Positions 6,729 to 10,000 of a stretch of 10,000 nt of DNA are shown here, in pieces. Position 1 is the first letter of the stretch. Each line of letters begins with the position of its first letter. The position numbers were made by a program, and so were the translations under genes. This DNA is from Asticcacaulis sp. Its GTDB lineage: Bacteria > Pseudomonadota > Alphaproteobacteria > Caulobacterales > Caulobacteraceae. The notes under the pieces were generated by a model that saw nothing but the letters and a program-made list of their open reading frames with translations, made no database searches and had not been told where the DNA came from. Location of the stretch: contig NZ_JAIWNX010000024.1 of NCBI RefSeq assembly GCF_020217185.1, positions 1-10,000 of the forward strand, read 5' to 3'.

Positions 6729-7433
6729 ATGTCCCTTTCCCTTCTGACCGACGCCTTTGATTTTGCCGGCTACCGAGACCGTTTTGCGCGCAAGGGCCGC
6801 ATCCGGCTCGAAGGGGCCCTGTCGCACGAGGACGCCCACGCCGTTCATCACGCGCTGGAGCAGCAGACCCTGTGGGAACTGCATCTGGTCGACAGCGAAG
6901 GCCAGCCGGACATCCTGTCGCGCACCGAGCTTGAGACGCTCAATCCGTCGGAGATTCAGGACCGCCTCGCCGCTGCCGCCGAGCGCGCCCAGACAGGCTT
7001 AAGTTTCCTGCATCTGGGCTACGACCTGACCTCAAAAGAGGCGTTGGTAAACCTCGGAGAAGACCATCCGCTGTTTGCACTGGCTAAACTTTTGTGGTCG
7101 GCGGAATTTGCAGCCTTCTGCGAAAACCTGACCGGGCTGTCGGGGCTGAAACTGCAAAGCCTGATCGCCACCGGCTACCGCCCCGGCGACTTCTTCACCA
7201 TGCATACGGACGCGCAGGCCGCCCTGACCTTTGAATGGAACTTCACGCACGACTGGCGCTCGGACTGGGGCGGGCAGATCCTGTTCCATTCGCCATCAGG
7301 CGATATCGAAGGCGGCGTCATGCCACGCCTCAACGATCTGGCGCTTTATGCCGGGGATCAGCCGCGCTCGGTGGCCTCTCTGGCCGCCTACGCCGGCGCG
7401 CCAAGGTTTGCGGTCACAGGGCGATTTGTTTAG
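6729..7433 (+). CDS. 2OG-Fe(II) oxygenase-like protein (prolyl hydroxylase type) with a substituted iron ligand
   Basis: The 234-residue cytosolic protein resembles bacterial 2-oxoglutarate/Fe(II)-dependent prolyl hydroxylase-like oxygenases. The double-stranded beta-helix core runs from about 140 to the end. His159-x-Asp161 in FFTMHTD provides two iron ligands, WGGQILFH (180-187) is the usual following strand, and Arg226 in APRFAVTG is the expected 2-oxoglutarate anchor. The family normally has QPHSV before this arginine, where His is the third iron ligand; here it reads QPRSV with Arg213 (codon CGC at 7365-7367). Activity is therefore uncertain. The start at 6729 has TTTGGAG at good spacing. 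It lies 147 bp after purB on the same strand and its stop interlocks with that of the convergent gene. Substrate unknown. Confidence 0.85.
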   Translation: MSLSLLTDAFDFAGYRDRFARKGRIRLEGALSHEDAHAVHHALEQQTLWELHLVDSEGQPDILSRTELETLNPSEIQDRLAAAAERAQTGLSFLHLGYDLTSKEALVNLGEDHPLFALAKLLWSAEFAAFCENLTGLSGLKLQSLIATGYRPGDFFTMHTDAQAALTFEWNFTHDWRSDWGGQILFHSPSGDIEGGVMPRLNDLALYAGDQPRSVASLAAYAGAPRFAVTGRFV

Positions 7434-7924
7434 TCACCCAGAACCGTTTCGACGAACTGCTTTCCGTCCCAAGTATAAAGTAAGGCCGCACTTTCGAACG
7501 TAAAGACTCTCAGACCGTATTTGCTAACGGCTATCGGCTTGCACGGTGTTTTTTCGCAGGCCCCAACCACGAACTCATGCTCGACAATCTCAAGCCCCAT
7601 GCGCGGTATGTCGTTTTTGAGGCTCAAGGACCGCATCGGCAACATGTTCACGATTCTGAAAGGGGAGCGTTCCCGTTCTCCGAACGTGACTCCAACCCTG
7701 ACCTGATCGCCCGGATCTCTGTAGAAGGCGGCCTCATCCTCGATCCCGTCCCCGTTGAGATCGCCGGTCGCCGTCAGATACAGTGTTGGACTTTTGGCCC
7801 TCAACGCCATATCCGCGTGCCCGGCAACATTCGCCTCGGTTACTCTACTGTCAACCTGCGCCATAACCGGCCCAGCGCATGCGATAGACAGCGTCAGACT
7901 CAAAGCCGTCAAAAAAATTTTCAT
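7430..7924 (-). CDS. Small exported protein with a DxNxDG calcium-loop-like motif
   Basis: I do not recognise a named function. The 164-residue protein has a signal peptide, probably cut after VMA (20-22); Cys16 lacks a proper lipobox. Residues 55-63 (DLNGDGIED) resemble the calcium-binding loops of dockerin, EF-hand or FG-GAP repeats, but there is only one. Cys123 and Cys128 could form a disulfide in the periplasm. The C-terminus (about 139-164) alternates beta-strand-like segments ending in YTWDGKQFVETVLGD, a pattern common in small exported hypothetical proteins. GGGGAGGGG precedes the start. Its stop codon overlaps that of the convergent oxygenase-like gene (4-bp CDS overlap). It lies 52 bp downstream of the zeta-type gene on the same strand, with a terminator between them, so expression may depend on readthrough or on a promoter inside that gene. 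Confidence 0.8.
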   Translation of the reverse strand: MKIFLTALSLTLSIACAGPVMAQVDSRVTEANVAGHADMALRAKSPTLYLTATGDLNGDGIEDEAAFYRDPGDQVRVGVTFGERERSPFRIVNMLPMRSLSLKNDIPRMGLEIVEHEFVVGACEKTPCKPIAVSKYGLRVFTFESAALLYTWDGKQFVETVLGD

Positions 7925-7942
7925 ATTCCCCTCCCCGGAAAC

Positions 7943-7970
7943 AAAAAAGGCTCCGCGAACGGAACCTTTT
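7943..7970 (-). terminator. Intrinsic terminator after the zeta-type gene
   Basis: On the minus strand AAAAGGTTCC pairs with GGAGCCTTTT (one G-U pair) around a 6-nt loop and is followed by further T. The A-rich 5' arm also makes it partly bidirectional. It starts 6 bp after the stop at 7977 and ends 18 bp before the next start at 7924. Confidence 0.85.
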
Positions 7971-7976
7971 GAAATC

Positions 7977-8300
7977 CTACTGCTCGTTCTTCAGCGCCTC
8001 GCGGGCCTGAGCCAGAAACTCAACCACCTTGGTTCGCACCTCTGTCTCGCGCACGGGAATGTTGGAAGCCGTCAGGTCACCCAGCACCTTGCGAATCACG
8101 TCTTCCTCGCCTGGCTGCTCGAAATCGGCGCGCACCACGGCCTTGGCGTAGTTTTCGAGATTGTCGCCGGACAGGCCCATCTTTTCGCCTGCCCACAGGC
8201 CGATCATGCGGTTACGGCGCGCCACAGCCTTGAATTCAAATTCTTCGTTGTGGGCGAACTGCGCTTCGAAACCTTTGGATCGGTCATCAAACGTCGTCAT
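7977..8300 (-). CDS. DUF1476 protein, zeta-type inhibitor subunit of the F1FO-ATP synthase
   Basis: The 107-residue protein matches the alphaproteobacterial DUF1476 family. The family member in Paracoccus denitrificans is the zeta subunit, which binds F1 and blocks ATP hydrolysis with its N-terminal segment. Recognisable blocks are [20 protein letters not shown] (1-20), [22 protein letters not shown] (24-45, basic and helical), [18 protein letters not shown] (51-68) and a C-terminal helix to 107. Length and almost all-helical character fit. An open frame extends to 8432, but Met at 8300 is the family start and has GTGAGG upstream. It is divergent from purC by 247 bp, an arrangement I recall from other alphaproteobacteria. 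No ATP synthase genes are in the window, so function is inferred from family only. Some members do not strongly inhibit. Confidence 0.9.
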   Translation of the reverse strand: MTTFDDRSKGFEAQFAHNEEFEFKAVARRNRMIGLWAGEKMGLSGDNLENYAKAVVRADFEQPGEEDVIRKVLGDLTASNIPVRETEVRTKVVEFLAQAREALKNEQ

Positions 8301-8408
8301 AGGGATAAACCTCACTTGTCCTTCTGGTTTTAATGCGCGCCATGACCCCGCGCAACACAAACCGTCATTTACATCACAAAAGTTTTTGATTATTGGCTGC
8401 ACCCAATC

Positions 8409-8423
8409 GCATCCTTGGGATGC
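8409..8423. repeat. Short hairpin in the zeta-purC divergent region
   Basis: GCATCC and GGATGC pair around a TTG loop, flanked by a C on both sides. It lies 125-139 bp upstream of purC and 109-123 bp upstream of the zeta-type start. The rest of this 247-bp region shows no clear promoter or riboswitch to my eye. The hairpin may be incidental. Confidence 0.35.
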
Positions 8424-8547
8424 CTCTTTCACAGCCGTGCGTCAGACGCCCTTTTCAAACCCTCCCCCGACACCCCTCACCGGCTGGCCCGGACGGTTTG
8501 ACTATTCCGACGTCTGCACATGCGCTGCCCTTTCTGGAGATGGCGCC

Positions 8548-9306
8548 ATGACCACCCGCCGCAAGAAGATTTACGAAGGCAAGGCCAAGATCCTGTACGA
8601 AGGCCCTGAGCCCGGTACGCTGGTCCAGTACTTCAAGGACGACGCCACCGCCTTCAACGGCGAGAAGAAGGCGCAACTCGAAGGCAAGGGCGTCATCAAC
8701 AACCGCATCAGCGAGTTCGTGATGACCCGCCTGACGCAGATCGGCGTGCAAAACCACTTCATCAAGCGCCTCTCCTTACGCGAACAACTGATCCGCGAAG
8801 TCGAGATCATCCCGCTGGAAGTCGTCTGCCGCAATGTCGTCGCCGGTTCGATGGCCAAACGCTTCAACCTGCCCGAAGGCCAGCAGTTGCCGCGGTCCAT
8901 CATCGAGTTCTACTACAAGAACGACGAGATGGGCGATCCCATGATTACGGAAGAGCACATCACGGCCTTCAACTGGGCCACGACGCAGGAAATCGACGAT
9001 ATTCTGGCCATGACGCTGCGCGTCAATGACTTCCTGTGCGGCATGTTCGCCGCCGTCGGCATCACCCTGGTCGATTTCAAGATCGAGTTCGGCCGCCTGT
9101 TCGAAGGCGAGTTCTCGCGCGTCATCCTGGCCGACGAGATCAGCCCCGATTCGTGCCGCCTGTGGGACACGCAGTCGGGCGAAAAGCTGGACAAGGACCG
9201 CTTCCGCCGCGATTTGGGCGACGTGATCGAGTCCTATACCGAGGTCGCCAAGCGCCTTGGGATCATGAAGGACATGCCCCGCGTCATCGAGGGCGGTGCG
9301 CAGTAA
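8548..9306 (+). CDS. purC: PurC, SAICAR synthetase
   Basis: PurC joins aspartate to CAIR using ATP, giving SAICAR, which PurB then cleaves. The 252-residue protein carries the ATP-binding N-terminal [10 protein letters not shown] (10-19), both family signatures ([15 protein letters not shown] at 87-101 and LVDFKIEFG at 174-182), and the [14 protein letters not shown] block (194-207) of the active site. An open frame continues upstream to 8161 but without family similarity; ATG at 8548 is preceded by GGAGA at 7-bp spacing and gives the standard start. It is the first gene of purC-purS-purQ, though a terminator-like hairpin separates it from purS. All expected motifs are intact. Confidence 0.98.
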   Translation: MTTRRKKIYEGKAKILYEGPEPGTLVQYFKDDATAFNGEKKAQLEGKGVINNRISEFVMTRLTQIGVQNHFIKRLSLREQLIREVEIIPLEVVCRNVVAGSMAKRFNLPEGQQLPRSIIEFYYKNDEMGDPMITEEHITAFNWATTQEIDDILAMTLRVNDFLCGMFAAVGITLVDFKIEFGRLFEGEFSRVILADEISPDSCRLWDTQSGEKLDKDRFRRDLGDVIESYTEVAKRLGIMKDMPRVIEGGAQ

Positions 9307-9317
9307 TCTTCCCTCTT

Positions 9318-9344
9318 AAGTCCATCGTTGACGGTGGACTTTTT
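9318..9344 (+). terminator. Terminator or attenuator between purC and purS
   Basis: AAGTCCATCG (9318-9327) pairs with CGGTGGACTT (9332-9341; one G-U pair) around a TTGA loop, and the arm runs into five T (9340-9344). It lies 12 bp after the purC stop and 28 bp before purS. There is no room for a separate purS promoter after it, so it probably reduces rather than abolishes purSQ transcription. Confidence 0.75.
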
Positions 9345-9371
9345 GCTTACTCTCTTAAACGAAGTGAAAAG

Positions 9372-9623
9372 ATGAAAGCCACGGTTCATATCTTCCTCAA
9401 GGCGGGCGTTCTCGACGTTCAGGGCAAGGCCGTCGAAGGCGCGCTCAACGGACTGGCGGGCACCGCCGGCTGGAGCGATGTCGCCAATGTCCGCGTCGGC
9501 AAGGTGCTGGAGTTCGACCTGAACAGCACGGACAAGGCCGCCGCCGAAGCCGAGGTGAAGTCCATGTGCGAAAAGCTGCTGGCCAATACGGTCATCGAAT
9601 CCTACCGCATCGAGGTCGCGTAA
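9372..9623 (+). CDS. purS: PurS, small subunit of FGAM synthase
   Basis: PurS is the small bridging subunit of the three-part phosphoribosylformylglycinamidine synthase (PurS-PurQ-PurL), helping dock PurQ on PurL for ammonia transfer. The 83-residue length is typical. Visible are the [20 protein letters not shown] start (1-20), the central [11 protein letters not shown] strand (41-51) and the [17 protein letters not shown] end (66-82). Any longer reading frame upstream would overlap purC out of phase, so ATG at 9372 is used; the only upstream Shine-Dalgarno is weak (GAAGTGA). purQ starts one base after its stop, so the two are likely translationally coupled. The terminator-like hairpin just upstream suggests lower expression than purC. 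Confidence 0.96.
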   Translation: MKATVHIFLKAGVLDVQGKAVEGALNGLAGTAGWSDVANVRVGKVLEFDLNSTDKAAAEAEVKSMCEKLLANTVIESYRIEVA

Positions 9624-9624
9624 G

Positions 9625-10000
9625 ATGAAAGCCGCCGTCCTCGTCTTTCCGGGTTCCAATTGTGACCGCGACTGCAAGGTGGCGGTTGAGGTGACGACCG
9701 GGGCCCAAGTCAGCATGGTGTGGCATCAGGACACGAGCCTGCCCGCGGGCCTCGACCTGATCGTCGTGCCGGGCGGCTTCTCCTATGGCGACTATCTGCG
9801 TTGCGGCGCGATGGCGTCGCTGTCGCCGGTGATGGCTGAGGTGGTCAAGGCGGCGCAGCGCGGCGTCTCGGTCGTCGGCATCTGCAACGGCTTCCAGATC
9901 CTGTGCGAAGCCGGCCTGCTGCCAGGCGCGCTGATGCGTAATGCCGGTCTTAAGTACGTCTGCAAACCCATTGAACTGACGATTGAAAATCGCAACACGC
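9625..10000 (+). CDS. purQ: PurQ, glutamine amidotransferase subunit of FGAM synthase (partial)
   Basis: PurQ is the class I glutaminase that supplies ammonia to PurL for conversion of FGAR to FGAM. Only the first 125 residues are in the window; the gene continues past 10000. The start [16 protein letters not shown] (1-16) is family-typical, as is [18 protein letters not shown] (47-64). Cys87 in GICNGFQIL (85-93) is the catalytic nucleophile. The His-Glu of the triad would lie beyond the window. ATG at 9625 follows the purS stop by one base, with GAGG inside the purS end as its ribosome site. A purL gene would be expected nearby but is not seen. Confidence 0.96.
   Translation, partial: MKAAVLVFPGSNCDRDCKVAVEVTTGAQVSMVWHQDTSLPAGLDLIVVPGGFSYGDYLRCGAMASLSPVMAEVVKAAQRGVSVVGICNGFQILCEAGLLPGALMRNAGLKYVCKPIELTIENRNT

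Noticed and set aside
8161..8547. Upstream extension of the purC reading frame
   Set aside because: The extra 129 residues run through the zeta-type gene on the other strand and show no similarity to SAICAR synthetases; the ATG at 8548 has a good ribosome site.
8301..8547. Purine riboswitch or PurR-type operator before purC
   Set aside because: I could not find the conserved purine-riboswitch core or a clear operator palindrome; only a short 6-bp hairpin is present.

Overview
The window looks like chromosomal DNA from a GC-rich alphaproteobacterium, most probably the family Caulobacteraceae and perhaps Asticcacaulis. The family-level guess rests on a DUF1476 / ATP synthase zeta-type gene (an alphaproteobacterial family) beside purC-purS-purQ, a perfect CtrA-type box (TTAA-N7-TTAA) and the general look of the proteins. 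The genus is inferred from memory of similar gene content and cannot be proved from the sequence.

Layout. Positions 135-1660 (minus strand) hold msrP-msrQ, the periplasmic methionine sulfoxide reductase operon. It is bracketed by two copies (7-88 and 1717-1798) of an 82-nt two-hairpin repeat whose stems differ only by paired changes. Positions 1890-3134 (minus) encode an exported peptidoglycan-binding repeat protein. It has a strong intrinsic terminator and CtrA-like boxes upstream. Positions 3242-5107 (minus) encode a secreted family 9 glycoside hydrolase (endoglucanase type) with a LacI-like operator candidate before its start. Divergent from it is purB (5277-6581). A 147-bp gap packed with palindromes follows, then a 2OG-Fe(II) oxygenase-like protein (6729-7433) in which the distal iron-binding His appears to be Arg. 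Convergent to that are a small exported protein (7430-7924) and the DUF1476 / zeta-type F1-ATPase inhibitor (7977-8300). Divergent from these are purC (8548-9306), a terminator-like hairpin, purS (9372-9623) and the start of purQ (9625, running off the window).

Together the right half is a purine biosynthesis locus: PurC makes SAICAR, PurB cleaves SAICAR and adenylosuccinate, and PurS and PurQ are two of the three parts of FGAM synthase. The left half is envelope-directed: methionine repair, cell wall binding and polysaccharide degradation. I saw no CRISPR array, tRNA, rRNA, transposase or prophage gene. No defence system or clearly new multi-gene system is visible. The points most worth a second look are the covarying repeat pair around msrPQ, the substituted iron ligand, the CtrA boxes, and the hairpin between purC and purS.
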